64,000 nucleotides of DNA from Siniperca chuatsi (taxonomy: Eukaryota > Chordata > Actinopteri > Centrarchiformes > Sinipercidae): the NCBI RefSeq assembly GCF_020085105.1, contig NC_058044.1, forward strand, positions 24,301,206 to 24,365,205. Direction: 5' to 3'. Positions 1-13,300 of the stretch are shown here, one piece after another (the first letter of the stretch is position 1; each line of letters opens with the position of its first letter). The notes under the pieces were generated by a model. That model was given only the letters and a program-made list of their open reading frames with translations, was not told the DNA's origin and searched no databases. Both the position numbers and the translations under genes were made by a program.

Positions 1-1375
1 AGCAACAGGGATGCCCCAAATCTAATTAATAGTTTTCTGGCACAAGGCTTGTCAGTCCACCATCAAATAGGTTCATACATGTTTGAAATACCCAAAACAA
101 GAAAACAACAGGGATATTGTAATCTACAGCACCATATGAAAGAATCTGTGGAAGATGTACAACAGTAAACAGCAAAACTGTTTTTACAAGGGAGCATCCT
201 ACGTAGATTTAAATGATTTAATGTGGCTGTTTGCTGGGGGAAGTACTGAAAGATAAACAGTTATTTCCCATTTATGTTTCCTATTTATGTTGAAAGTCAA
301 ACCAGCAGATATACCATGTGGTACAGCTTTCAAGCCATCTTCATCAACAAGCTGAATCACCTGACCTGACGCAGATGCTGACAGGAAGATGACAGACAAA
401 CTGCTTCCCCATGAAACTCTGTTCAACTGAAACAGTCAACATGTGCAGCATGACACCAGTACACCCAGCTTAAATGTTCAGGTTCCACTGAACCAACCCA
501 GGCTAACACAGTACCTTACTTTGTTGGTTAAGTATGGTACTATGAGGCACTTTCAACAAGAGCAACTATCATTGCACATACAGTGTTTCCTGTGTTGTGA
601 AAATGTGCATTTTTCAGGAACTATGAACAGCGGAAGACTCATCCCACCAAAAAGTGCCACAGGAAGTCATTCCTGCCTGTGGCCATCAAACTCTCTAAGT
701 GTTAGTCTGTATGACCCTAGGTCACTAAACTGGACATTGATCATTACATCTATGCAATACTTGAATAATTGTGCAATATTCTGTGTATTACCTCCATTAC
801 TGCTGTGCAATAATTTAATAATCTCAATAAGCTACACTTAACTCGACAGTACTTGCACCACTACTTATTACTTATATTATTATATTGTATTATTATACTG
901 TATTGCATCAACCGGTAAACCCACTTGGTACCTCAAACTTATTTTATCTTATACTTATAACCACCTGGTACTTAATTTATTTTCTGACCTGTTTTTATAG
1001 TGTATTGTATTATATTTTTTGTTAGTACTCCTGTGTGCACTGACGTAAAGGTGAGCTGCTGTAACAAAAGAGTTTCCCTTCGGGGATCAATAAAGTATTT
1101 CTGATTCTGATTCTGATAAACAGCCTTGTTCCCAGCAAGAACACATTTTTCACTGGGCTTTGAATGGGTTTCAACAAACCAATAACAAAACCATTCAGTC
1201 CTACAGCACACCTATGCTGTAGCCAATAACACGCAAGTAGCAGCCCACAGCAGCAGGCTACAGTGCCACCATAAAACAGCCACCAAATCTCACTGTATAC
1301 TACTCTATAATTATCTTTCTGTATGTACGTATTGCATTGGCATTAGTATTTTAACTGGCCTTCTGCAGGACTCAC
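1..1375. other. TMC6 intron (partial) with LINE 3' end
   Basis: This stretch lies downstream of the last TMC6 exon seen in the window. The next expected TMC6 coding segment (human ISQYYNRT-like) was not found on the minus strand, so it is treated as intron running off the left edge. A LINE 3' end occupies roughly 560-1119. Nothing recognisable was seen in 1-430. Confidence 0.6.
560..1119 (+). mobile_element. 5'-truncated LINE (non-LTR retrotransposon) 3' end
   Basis: Around 658-693 one frame reads HRKSFLPVAIKL, the type of ending seen at the C-terminus of teleost LINE reverse transcriptases. About 400 bases of AT-rich 3' UTR follow, then the tail TTCCCTTCGGGGATCAATAA and a short repeat of the unit TTCTGA near 1097-1119. 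Only the 3' end is left, as expected from 5' truncation during target-primed integration. The clade (L2-like or another) cannot be settled by eye, and the 5' limit is approximate. Confidence 0.6.
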
Positions 1376-2514
1376 CGATGGTGCGACTGGGCATGGAGGA
1401 CAGGACCTTCAAGGTGGCCGAGGACCAACGTTCACCTACGAGGGGGTCTGTCTGTCTTTCATCATCCTCCCATTCCACGTCCCTTAGCCCCTGCCTACTT
1501 CCTCTAAATCCATCTCCAGGGCTGGACAGGTAGGCCACATGGTCTGTGGAATTAGAAGGAAAAAAAACACTGCTGGACATTTTTATCCTCAATATCTATA
1601 ATGTGGAGGATTTTGTAGATAGACACAAGCAGTTTTTAAATCAGTGATGTTAGTAATATGGACACCAAAAAGATTACAGAGACACATTCACTGTTCATTT
1701 TACTCAGCTAGAAGAGTTAAATGAGTTCAAAAAGTGTAGCATTTAATTATTGTGTAGCTTTTGAGACCAGATGATGACATTTAAACCATAACACAATGTC
1801 ACTATAACCAAAATCCCAGATATTTAGTCTGAGATATCAATATCATATTCACATACCTCGCTTTAATACAAATTCAGCCCTCCACATGTAGACATGCATC
1901 TATGTCAAACAAAAGAGTACCTCCACCCTCCTCGTCCAGTTCTCTCTGCAGCTGCTGTAGCTCGAAGGCGTCAGACAGGCCTTCAGTGTGACTCTGCTCT
2001 GCTATCAGCTTGCTGAACGAGTCATGAACACCTTCCTCATCTGCCGGGCTCCTGACAGAGGGACACATGGACATAAGAACAGATACAAAGACAGAAAAGA
2101 GGGCGATACAGGCTCAGAAACACAGGTTATATTCAAAGACACACTTCAGTACAGATCAAGACTGCTCTGAGGACTGTTGGCCACTGACAACACTACAGAT
2201 AAAACACAATGACCTTCTGACTCACTCACCAGTCGTCTCATGGGGGGAAACTACAACCAAACAGCCCATTCATTTGTGAGCAGTACAGCCCAGATTACCT
2301 TCTGTGTGATCCTCTTCCTGCGCTATCTAGATGTACAGTAAGTCAAAGCCAACCGGACTGACTGTTTTTGTTTTTGTAAAGCAAGAGGGAAAAAACACAA
2401 GAAAATACAGCAAGTCCAGTTCCCTTTGACAGATAGCACAAGAAGAGGGCCACACAGAAGCAAATCAGGCCTATACTGTTTTCAAATGGAAATTTCACAG
2501 AGATAGACTGTATA

Positions 2515-2564
<50 letters not shown>

Positions 2565-2878
2565 CATATTCAAACATGCTTTCAACCAAACAAATATGAG
2601 ACAATTAAGTGGAGGTTAGTAGTTGGTCCCATGGTTTAAAAAAAACATAAATGAAAGCCCTGGGATACACGCAGCTAATCCTGTCATCTCTGTTCCATAT
2701 CTTCCTGCCACCCTCACGGCCTTCATGTTAAGTAACGCTCGGTAAGCTGACAGCTTCAAACAGCAAACAAAACAGAAAAACTGAGAAAGGAGGAGTACTG
2801 AAACACTTACTCCACTCCAGCTTCAATGAGAGGGTGCATCACGTCAAAGTTAACATTTTGAGCCATTCTTCTTCTCCT
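1376..2878 (-). CDS. tmc6: TMC6 (EVER1), 5' part: first three coding exons
   Basis: Transmembrane channel-like protein 6 is an ER membrane protein that in mammals partners TMC8 and CIB1 and affects zinc handling. Three minus-strand exons join in frame: 2878-2811 (ATG at 2866-2864, 12 nt of 5' UTR), 2051-1921 and 1543-1376, giving about 118 residues. The protein starts MAQNVNFDVMHP. It has a segment EGVHDSFSKLIAEQS that parallels human EVHDSFQQLIQEQS, and ends with ATLKVLSSMPSRTIG, parallel to human ATLRILASMPSRTIG. This is the cytosolic N-terminus, so no membrane segment is expected here. The last exon ends one base into a codon, so the gene continues off the left edge. TMC8 lies head-to-head with it, as in human. 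Confidence 0.88.
2518..2562. repeat. (CA)n microsatellite
   Basis: An uninterrupted CA dinucleotide run of about 22 units in the spacer upstream of TMC6. Confidence 0.95.
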
Positions 2879-4356
2879 CTGACAGTATCGATCTGTCCAG
2901 CCGTCAGTCTTTTTGTCGACCAATCGCAGAGGGCTCACACCCTCACCTGCTCAGACTTGCACTCCACTCCCACCATGTTGTTTATTCCTCTACCTGAGAG
3001 AGGAGGGGAAAAAGAGGGGGAGGCGGGGCAGTGGGAAGTGAGTGAAGGGGAAAATGCCAGCAGACTTCCTTGGAATTTGAACGCTCTTGACATGTTTCTG
3101 CTTGTCCTGCGCACACTTTTAATTGCATAGTGAGAAAACAAACCTTGAGGACTGTATACATGACAACTGACTACGGCACTTCCAGTCTCAGGTCCCATTT
3201 ACACTTTGCATTAATATGTGATCTGTATCTGGATAAGACACAATCGTGTAAATGGGGGTCTCACGTAATATAATTACTGAAGGCCATATGAAAAAACAAC
3301 TTAAAATATTGCTGTTTAACATCTTATGCATCAATTTTTGCATGCCGTCAACATTCACCCCTCTTCACTATCGGTGTGAAATGACAGTGACTCTCATGAA
3401 GTTGAGGGATTACATCATTTTGTTCAGATTCATGAGAGCTCCATTGTGGCACTGCTTGCGATGAGGGCTGTGGTCAGAGTCAGATGGCACAGTCTCAACA
3501 GTGTAATGAATATTCACGGCCAGAGACAGAATGATGCATTGTCAGTGTTCACAGTCAAAGTGTGTCATATGGGAAGTTTAAAGGCCCTTCAGTCCAAAAA
3601 TCTATCCTCAGTTATGTTCAACAACTGCAGATACACTTTCATCAAAGACCGAGAGAGGACACATCCTGTCGTTTTAAAACATGATCACAGAATTCATAAA
3701 ATAAAACATTAGTGAAAATTCAGTGAAACTGAATCCAGATATTCATTAGTGACTAATAAAACCTCTTTAGCAGATGCATCCAAGCCTGTCTTGAAAAAGC
3801 AGAGACTGTGGATGGTAATGATTGCTCTTTGCACATAATAGTTGGCCATAAAAAATAAAAAAAACTGCTGATATGAAAATATATCCATTCCACATACCTC
3901 ACAGTTAAGAGGCGGGGCACAGGTGAGAGGATATAATACTGTGTAACATTAAAGGGTTGGATTACTTTTTTAAACTTCACTTTTAGGGTGAGCAATAGAC
4001 CTTGTATATACCTTCAGATGACAAATTTCTCAACAATCAGAGATTTTGCCATACTGTTTATACCGTGGTGGCTTTCCAGACTTTGTATGGAAATAATGGG
4101 TTTTTCCAGGGTTTTTTGCATTAATGTGCCAAAATTTTTTTTCCAAATTGCCCAACCCTGTTCACTGTCGTTATCTACTTAGCTCAAGATTGTATCAAAC
4201 TCACTTTGAGTGGTGGACTGATATGGGTTTTTCAATGGCCGATGCTGATATTTAGAGAGCAGGGCGGCCAATGGCCGATATATAATGCAGATATCAAAAC
4301 AAATAAAAGTCAGGTATGATTTCATTATACCATGCACATTACAATCTAATATACAT

Positions 4357-4772
4357 TAGGGTTGGGCCGATGAAAAATGCTATCGGCCACTGAGCCCTCT
4401 ACCATCAGAGCATCGTAATTTATTGCCCCCCCCTTTTCGGCGAGTAAAATCTTGTTACTGAAAGTGCAATATAAGCTTGGCGAGTAAAAAGATACCTTTT
4501 ACCAAGCAGCTGGGAAGCAAGACACGGGAACGTCTTTGGTATTGAAGAGCTGCGGTGTTTATTCATGGGCAAACTGTAACCTACACTGTACATTTACTGC
4601 CATTAGACAACTTTACGGCTAACTTTTCCCTCTGCTCTGATCGCCAACACCTACTCTTATAAACAAATAGGGTAAAGGTAAAGAAACCCCCCCAACATCG
4701 ATGTCATCGTCCATCCCGATGTTTCACTGTGGACATCATCATATGCCAATTTGGTTGACATCGCCCTACCCA
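4357..4772. mobile_element. MITE-like element with inverted ends (TAGGGTTGGGC..)
   Basis: The left end TAGGGTTGGGCCGATG is matched in inverted orientation by the right end CATCGCCCTACCCATA, 416 bp apart. The interior has no long open frame. It is a non-autonomous DNA transposon. The superfamily is not assigned, although the ends suggest hAT-type. Confidence 0.6.
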
Positions 4773-7287
4773 TAATATACATGGTTATCTTAGCCAGTAA
4801 CAAGTTGTTTTAGATGGAATCTTTATTAATTGATTAAATTTAACGGTACAGTATGTCAGAAGCAACATCATTCAACTGCATTATTCTATACATTATAACA
4901 TAATATATATATTTAACACTAGCCAGTAACGTTTTAGATTAGATTTGCTGTAATTTAGGACGGGAGAAATTCGTTAACATTTAGAATGACTGAGGAAATT
5001 TAGGCAAACATTTACAGCAGGATGCATGAGAATTTTAGTACAGAGCTCGTAACTTACTTTTTGACCACCTTACCAAAACTCACAAGGGGGAGCGCTAACA
5101 TCGTTCCATAGCAGCCACACTGACAAGGCTGCCTGCAGAGGTGTCTGACATTTTGTTTATCGGCCTCGTGAGCACAGGCGACAAAATGCCAGATAATCGG
5201 CTTTGAAGTGACCTTTTTCAAATAAGGGTGGGCAATATAAAAAATAATTTGTGCATAAATTATCACAGCACTATCTCATTATCAATATGTAAACACTTAA
5301 TAAATCACATTATAAAAAGTGAAACACTGTTGACTCAATTTAAAATAGCCAATACATTTTCAAAACCAAAATATGCTGTCAACTATTAAGATCTAATGTT
5401 TTATGAGAATTTTATCATAATCAATTATTTGGAGAGACAACATTGAATTATGCCCTGTTTCAAAAGGATGCTGAAAAATTAGCTTAGCCTAGTGAATCTC
5501 AGTTACTGGATGTCTTTGGGATTGAATAGCAGCTTTTCTCAAAAGCAGGAAAAACACCTTACATTTCTCTAAAGATGAATATCTGGTCCAACTACACAAT
5601 ATGTTGTTATTTCTGTACCTGTAAAGTTCATTGTAAGAATAGTTTAGGTTATATTAAACTTCAGGTCCACTTCCTGTTTACATGCACCCACAGCACAAAC
5701 AGTAGCTGCAAACAGTGATGTGCCCGATAAGATGCTGCATGTTCTTGCGAAAACATCTGAGGGTTGAGGGCATGCTGAGGGTTTGATACTCTGAGTACTT
5801 CCCCTGCATATGCCTATGTGTACCTACCTTGATCCCACAGACATCCAGTAACTAAGCTAAGCTAAGCTCACCATTCAACAAACCCTCAAACTGCACACAG
5901 ACATAAGAGGTATACAAGAGAGGGAAAGTCAGAACAACGTACACTGTGCACTCATACTCACTGCAAAGAGCTTAAGATGAAAACAGACACAACCAGTTGG
6001 CAATGCGTACTGGGTTAATGACAACAATGTCTGCATATTTCAATCATTACACACTCATGAATGTGTGAGTATTTGAGGTGCAACAGAGACCCAGACTTTT
6101 GCTCGGGGTGGAGGTCTTTCTGGTTCTGGTCTTGAGTGAATATAATATAAGCTGCATTCATGAAGCAGGGAGCAGCTCTGAATATCAGCCAACACACTGA
6201 CTAAATGACTGTATGGTTCAAAAATGTCCCTCAACCACATCAACCTTAATCCTTCTTCTGATCTCATTCTTTTCAGGCCCTGATATGGCACTCTACTGCA
6301 CACTTCTCTTTTGTCTTCTCTCTCAAACATACTTTTCTCATTACCTGAGGTTTCCAGGATCCTGTTACACTTTCATTAAGGGTCCATTTCTTATTCCATA
6401 TATTTGTTTTAGTTGATTTCTTTTTGTATGACTTCAATTCTGTCAGTTTCTCACTTCTGCAGAACGCAGCAGGAAACACAATGGCTAAATACACCCATGC
6501 ATTGCTGGGGTGGCTGGTCATTCTCTAACATTGTGCATTTAGCCACATAGTGACTCTTTGTGTCTCATTTTAATGTGTGCATATGTGATTTCTAATATTG
6601 AAGCAGTCCTCTCAGCCAGGACAGGATATTGTGGGGGTGGGACAAACACTCAGCACCGCCTGACAGGGGGTCAGAGTTGAGCTGCACTACTGCCAAATAA
6701 AATATCCCCTTCTTTGATTTCCCAGCATAACAGAATACAGATCGGTTCAATGTGAGTTTAAGTTGGGTTACAAGTTAATTAGAGAACATTGCTCCTTCAA
6801 AAAAAGGAAATAAGCAGCATGAAACAAGCCAGGACAAAAAGTGGACTAGAGCTGTGAGATGTGCAGAAAGAAGAGCGGTATAATAAAAGAAAGGCGTCCC
6901 CGTCCACAAATGAAAACACTCCCTAACATCACATAAATGGGTAGACATTTTCCAGTGGCTAAAACAGAAAACAGAAGGCAGTTACCAGCAGATATGAGGG
7001 TGAGGCATAGGGGCAAAGGGAAAGGAGGGGTGATAAATCAATCAGTCCACTCTGACAGCTTTCTACAACTGCATTACAATCAGTTCCCAGTGTGCTGAGA
7101 AAAAAACAACAACAGAGGGAGCCAGGGGGGCACAAAGCTACAGCAAACATGGCAGCAGAGATACTTGTATTTCAATACCCTAATGTCAGACTGTGCTGTA
7201 GCACAGTTTGCTTCAGGAAGGGCGGGGGGCAGAGAGAGAATAGAGACGATTAAAGGAGCAGACCTGAAATTGTGTTTTAGTACAGGG

Positions 7288-7289
<2 letters not shown>

Positions 7290-7319
<30 letters not shown>

Positions 7320-7320
7320 A
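7290..7320. repeat. (GAAA)n microsatellite
   Basis: About seven GAAA tetranucleotide units in the spacer between TMC6 and TMC8. Confidence 0.9.
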
Positions 7321-7889
7321 CAAGAAACGCAGAGGAGGCAGAGAACAACAACAAGCTACTAGCATAGGAGATGAAGGCAGGCAAAAGTGAAAATGTGCAT
7401 GCAATTAAACACGACTCTGCTGTCTCTAACACAGTCATGCAGGCATTCACACACACACAATTACACTGTTATTCACCCTGAGGCCCATAATATTGCATGC
7501 CTTTCCGCCTTCATTCGGAAAAAAGGACACAAAATTATAGGTTCAATGTTGGCTGCATGACAGAAACTGAAACTCCTGTGCTAAAACACAGACAGATGTG
7601 GTACAAAAAACATCTATCTATATATGTTAATATTCCTAAAGCTTCTGACATATGAGAAAGCACAAGAAAAAAAAAAGTTCTCTTCACTAACTTAAAACAA
7701 ACGACCCTGCGGTTGCACGATACACAACCAAAGCTCATTCAACCGAGATTGTGAATCTGTAATTACTTCTACAGCCTTTTCTGCTGAACAAGTTCGCATC
7801 TCAGAGCAACACAGGGCAAAGTCATACAGTTTGTTCCCTTTAAAAACACTGACTTCTCTTGTGTTGTTGTCTGTTGTCTACCAGCTTAC

Positions 7890-8340
7890 GCGTTAACTAG
7901 TGACGACCGTCCGCAGGCTGCGAACTTGTCAACCTGTCAATGAGTTTCATTAAGTTGAGAGATGTTTACCTTAGAGGTTACAACAAATCTGCTGGGTTTT
8001 CAAATCGAGAGGTCGCTAAATGAAGCTAAACAAAACTGTTCACTCACCCGTCTGGGAACTTGACAAATCCGAGTCTGTGTTCGCTACTATGTCAGTCAAA
8101 ATAGTTCGCACGCTCTGCCGGACAGCGGAGAAGAAACCATTGTCTCGGAGGGATGTTGGGTTTCTACCTTTTGAACACGAAACAGTAAAACCGAGGGTTA
8201 AACCTTTCAGTCAAATAATAAATGTACAGTTATTGTGTTAAACACTGTCTTGCTTTCCAATACATCCATGAACTGAACTTATTCACCAGCAGGACTCTCT
8301 ACTGGTGACGAGGCAACGTAAATGTGCCCCCCGCAGCGTT
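7890..8340 (-). promoter_or_regulatory. tmc6: Candidate TMC6 promoter and 5' UTR exon
   Basis: CpG dinucleotides are visibly more frequent here than around it. On the minus strand a splice donor, CTAAG|GTAAAC, sits at about 7970, and the first coding exon has an acceptor at 2879-2880. A 5' UTR exon ending at 7970 and an intron of about 5.1 kb would fit. No transcript evidence can be read from sequence, and the acceptor's pyrimidine tract is weak. Confidence 0.35.
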
Positions 8341-8896
8341 GACACTCTTGGTTCCGTCCTATTCAGGCTTCAAATCCCTCTACTATTGTTTGTCTACTCA
8401 AACAATGCAAAAATGCACAAAGACAGTCTAAACACAAGTCATCGAGACTGTCAGTGTTTTAATTAATTGACATATAAACTGTTATATGACCTACATATGG
8501 CGAGTCTACACTGAAAGTTAAAAAAACAAACTTAACTGGAAGTAGAGTGAGACATTGCATAACAGAGCTGATGAAGATAGATGGTGAAGCCTAAAAAAGG
8601 TAATACAAACAGAACTACATGTGAGTTCAAAAGTACTGTATGGCTGCTGGCCCTTCCTCTTGACACTCACCTGCACATACCTGGCCACACCTAGGCTATC
8701 TCTAAAAAACACTCAACAGCCTGCTTGAGGGTGTTTGCAAAGTGACCTGCCTCAACTTACAAATCCATTTTACTTTACTGCCAAGTAAACGGCCATAACT
8801 AAATGGGTAAAACAACAACAACAACAAAGGTCACACAGTAGCCTCTGCTTATGTGTGTGACATTTTGCTGCCAGTGTGGACAATTCTCCATCCCAT

Positions 8897-9107
8897 AGGC
8901 CTTTTTTTCACAGAAGGCATTTTGACATGTCACAGCAGGAAAAGCACAGGTGTAAATAATAAAATTAAAGATGGCTGAATTCCATTTAGCTGATTCTGTT
9001 TCAGGGTCCTGGTATTGCGCATACCGGCTTACTGGCACACTGGAATAGAACAGAGCCATTGTTAATGTTATTAGTCACTCCTGTGCTGTTCCTGTGAAAA
9101 AAGGCCT
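8897..9107. mobile_element. MITE with AGGCCTTTTTTTCACAG inverted ends, copy 1
   Basis: The left end AGGCCTTTTTTTCACAG and the right end CTGTGAAAAAAGGCCT are inverted repeats 211 bp apart. Inside them lies a second inverted pair, CAGGAAAAGCACAGGTG versus a slightly diverged CTCCTGTGCTGTTCCTG. TA dinucleotides abut both ends, which fits a Tc1/mariner-type TA insertion. A diverged copy lies in opposite orientation at 45251-45476. Confidence 0.65.
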
Positions 9108-10079
9108 AGACCCATAGCCTACATAACTCATCTGTTATTTACATGTTCACATTCATGTTTCACTTACGAAGGGACATTATTTTTTACATTTGAAGTAAAA
9201 CCTGATGTGTCCATGTGTTCTGGGTAATGACAGTGTAAGACGTTGGTCTAATCCAAACACAGAAGGTGAAGAAAGTAGAGTTGACAGTCTCTACTCTCTA
9301 ATTGAAACTTAGAGCGTGTCGAAACAGCACATATGAAATTACAACCATGCTCATGTTTCTTTGTAAATGGTACTGACTGGAAGCCTCAAATGTCTTTGTG
9401 GTTTAGCAAGTGGGTGGAAAGAGCTTTTCCTCTACATCATCTCATCCATTAGATTCAAGCGTCAGTTTCTGAATGATGAAATGCTGCCCAGTGTAGCTCA
9501 TGTGAAGTCTATATAGTGTTGTCAAGCACATGTTAGTTTACATGGATTCAGTGAAAAAGGCAGATGATGATTACTTACCTGATTACTTGACTTAGTTTAA
9601 AGGGAAACTGACTTTTGACTGTGACCTTCCTTTACACATCTTAAACTGATACTTGATAATGGTGGCAGATTATATTCAATATTCAAATTTACAGTTTAAT
9701 TTGAAACCAGATGTTTTAGCATTTAGCATTGTTCCTTAGTGGATTTCACAGGCATAGTAAATATAAAACAGATCAGACTGCATTATACATCATTAGATAG
9801 TACTTGAAAAGTAGAAAATAAAATGAAATTGTGACTCTAAACACATCAAACAACACTAACACGCTGAAGTGTCTGTGTTACTCTCATCTACAGTAGGGTG
9901 TCCAGTCTGATCAGGTTCAACGTTGATAAAACCTTCAACCATACTCATCTAATTCAACATTTTATCACTTGTTTTCAGTCCAATGCATATGCGTGGGCAT
10001 TTCTTATTAATATTTGTAATGTTTTCAGCCACCAATTCAACGGCTGTTTCAACATCCTGTCACGTGATTTCCTGTGAAC

Positions 10080-10356
10080 TGTCAAATTCAGCCACAGTCA
10101 GTCTATGTGTGGACAGATTGTACATCTCCACCTGCCAGAAAGTGGCCAGCAGGACTTGAGGAACTACACTAACTCCAGATCGGCCGCTCAGGGGTCTTCA
10201 CTTCAGTGTGGCGTTGATATTTTGATGCAGATTGCGGAAGTAACTTTTTTCAGAAGTTTAAGTTGTAGCGTTGGAGGAGATGTTTGACTTTTATGTGAAG
10301 CGAGAAGACTGGTGTTTAAACATTTGTTATTAAAGAGGAAGTGCAAGGAGAAAAAA
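10080..10356 (+). promoter_or_regulatory. tmc8: Candidate TMC8 promoter / 5' UTR
   Basis: The stretch directly before the TMC8 start codon is richer in GC and CpG (for example CCAGATCGGCCGCTCAGG at about 10175) than the DNA further out. No TATA box stands out. The ATG at 10357 follows an A-rich leader, AAAAAAATGG. Confidence 0.35.
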
Positions 10357-13300
10357 ATGGAGGAGCCTAATACTGTCAACTTCATGAGACTCCTGTCAGG
10401 TAAAATAATACAGATGTGGCTGTGCATTTGCTTGTATATATGTGTGTGAGAGAGAGAGACAACATCTTGCTTGTTCAACACTGTGTCTGTACTTATAGTA
10501 TGTGCCAATTTGTGTGGGATTATGCTGAGTGATACACTTACAGTGCATAACATATTCTGTACTTTTACATATACGTTCACTACCAAATGAAACAAAGAGC
10601 CACAATATATTTTTTGTGAAAACAAACGGACGATTTTAATGCTTTAAAGCAACAGTGCTAAATATCAACTTGTTAGCCCTGATCACGTCAAATTCATACA
10701 AATATTTCATGAAGGGTTGAATTTTAGTAATTCATTTTTGCTCAGACATCTTTTTGACACATTATGAAAAAAGAATAAACTTGCATGATCCATGAATTTC
10801 AATACTTTTATTCAGATGTACCCAACCAACACTGGCTTACAAGACATTGCATACAGAGGCAAGAGAAAAACAAAAAGGAAAGCAAGCAAACATACTATTC
10901 TCTATCCAGATGTCTTCAAACATTAGATATACACTAAACAGATCAAACATACATCCGCTGAAATGATCAGTCCATTAATCAATTAGTCAATCGACAGAAA
11001 ATTAGTCGGCAACTATTTTGGTGATTGAATGATTATTTGAACAATTTTTTTCAAGCAGAAATGCCAAACATTTGCTGGTTCCAGCTTTTCAAATTTGTTG
11101 CTTTTCTCTGTTTTATATCATTGTAAGCTGAATGTCTTTGGGTTTTGGACTGTTGGTAATGCAGAAATAATGCAGAAATAATCATTTACATTACACTTTG
11201 TATGTAACCATGCGCTGTAATCTGCATTCATGCGTCATGTATAGAAAATCACATATGTGAATGTCTTCCTCACCACAGATGAGAGCACTCATTCCACGCT
11301 GTCGTCGGACTCCTGCGAGTACTATCAGACAGAGATATTTGATCAGCTGCCCAGCGTCCAGGCCATCCGGCCCGAGCAGAACAAACAGGGTTTTTGGGAA
11401 TCCTGCCAGGCCAGCCAAGGTGGCCCAGAGCCGGGGGAGAAGATCAGCCATGGCCACCTGTCCAGAGGACCCAAAGACAAGACATCTACACAGCCGCTCA
11501 GGAACCTGGTCATATGTATTCAGGGGAAGAGAGAAACCAGGTGGGAGAGCCATTACACACTCCTCAAATCTGTTTCTTCTCATTCTACATCTTACTTTGA
11601 CATTCTAGTGGAGAAGGTCCATGTTGTCGCCTACTCTAGCACATTATGTAGCATCCTGTAGTTGAATATACATTTAATATTCTTTTTAAATTGAATCACC
11701 ACCATGTTTAATTTTTTATACCTTTATCCCAGTTGTTCGCAACCTTTTCTGGGTTGTAATCCATTCAATTTGTCTACTTTTTCTACTTGCAACGCCATGT
11801 TTACTTGCATATGTCTGAGTGGTGGCCAATTGAACGAGTGATTTCCCCTCAGATAGTGGTGTATTTTAATACTTTTTAGGGGCCTGAAGACGTGAAATTA
11901 TCCAGTCCCCACTTCCAGGTTGGGAACCACTTCCTGAAAAAACCCTTTAGAAGATACAGTGGTGTGAAAAAGTGTTTGCCCCCTTCCTGATTTCTTATTT
12001 TTTTGCATGCAAAAAATAAGAAATCAGGAAGGGGGCAAACACTTTTTCACACCACTGTAGCCTTGCTGTTCAGTCTGTGTTTCTTGCAACGGAATATTTG
12101 TTGTTGTTGCCTTATTCTATCATCATATGTTCCTTGATGGCATTCTGCCGCAAGCAGTTGAGTTACAGAGGTAATCAACTGATTAAGTATTGCACTTTCA
12201 TAAAGTTGGGGGAGAGGCCAAAATGTCCTGACTTTTAATTCCTTGTACGGGTCAAGCACCAAAAACACTGGATCCTACAATTCTGCAGTCCTGCAATCCT
12301 ACAGTTTCATACATAATGAAACTGTCAACAATCTATCATTACACCCTCCCTGCCTAGCCACGCTTTTCACACATCCACATCTCCAGTTTGTAATGCAGTC
12401 TTTCTGTCAAAATGTGTCCTAAAGCCAATCTGCGATAACCCTGATGACATCACTATAACGTCTTCAGGGTCATTTTCTCAGACTTGAGAAAGCTTCTCCA
12501 GAGCCACAGAAGACATTATACAACTGTTTCCATAGACTGAGTAGTACTCCCTGTGATTAGTGCATTGATCTTAATGTGTAAAATCAGTAGAGTGCCCCTT
12601 TAAATCCTATATGTTAAAATATTAATCTAGGAAGTGTTTGTTTGCCTCCTTTTAAATAGCATAATGTTCAGCTTTAAAATAAGGATATGAAAAATGTGCT
12701 GCCTTATCTTTATGCTTTCTTTTCTGATCAAATATTGTGTTAATGACATTTCCATGCTTAGGTTCAGGGTTTAACATGTTAAGATAAAAGAGCATTTATG
12801 AAATATCATATTTACGCTGCTAATTAGGGACAGAAGGAAGATGCAAATCAGCAATATTGGTTTTTGGGAGTCCTGGCGGCGGAGCCAGAGCATCAACAGG
12901 AAGAGGGTTTGGGCACAGATGGTAGGAGCTCTATCAGGCCTGCTGCCATGGCAACACACTCTCCACATCATTGAAGGTAAGAAAGGCCTGAAGTTCATTT
13001 TAAGGACTTGTTTTGTCACCTGTTGGTTTCCAGTATATTGTATTGCGATGATTAAATGATTTCACCCAAGCACATGTCGTTGCACAATTAAAATCCCAAC
13101 CCTCACTGATCTGTTCCAGGCAGGTTTGGAGTTGGCGTGAAGGCTTACTTTGTTTTCCTCAGATATCTGGTTTACTTGAATTTACTTCACTGTGCTCTAA
13201 TCTGGGGTTTCATTCTGGGGCCTACAACATTTTATGGCAGAAGCAACAGCAGTGGTGAGTCAGCTGTAATGACAGATCACAGTAAATTAACCACAACTCA

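Larger units (their letters stand above)
2879..10356. other. TMC6-TMC8 head-to-head spacer
   Basis: This 7.5 kb separates the two start codons. It holds two MITE-like elements (4357-4772 and 8897-9107), a GAAA repeat (7290-7320), a degenerate repeat-like stretch rich in GGCCGAT motifs (about 4190-4340) and a CpG-richer zone at 7890-8340 that is the best candidate for the TMC6 promoter. No open frame in it resembles a known protein. The TMC6 5' UTR intron probably crosses it. Confidence 0.55.

Noticed and set aside
2343-2585. Open frame with a Cys-Val repeat
   Set aside because: It is a translation of the CA microsatellite.
8799-9059. Minus-strand 86-residue open frame sharing the peptide QYQDPETE with a frame at 45342-45539
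   Set aside because: Both frames lie inside the two copies of the same MITE, so the similarity comes from the transposon, not from a gene.
10203-10625. 140-residue minus-strand open frame over TMC8 exon 1
   Set aside because: It overlaps a validated TMC8 exon antisense, has no domain-like pattern and has low-complexity His/Ser content from the GAGAGA tract.
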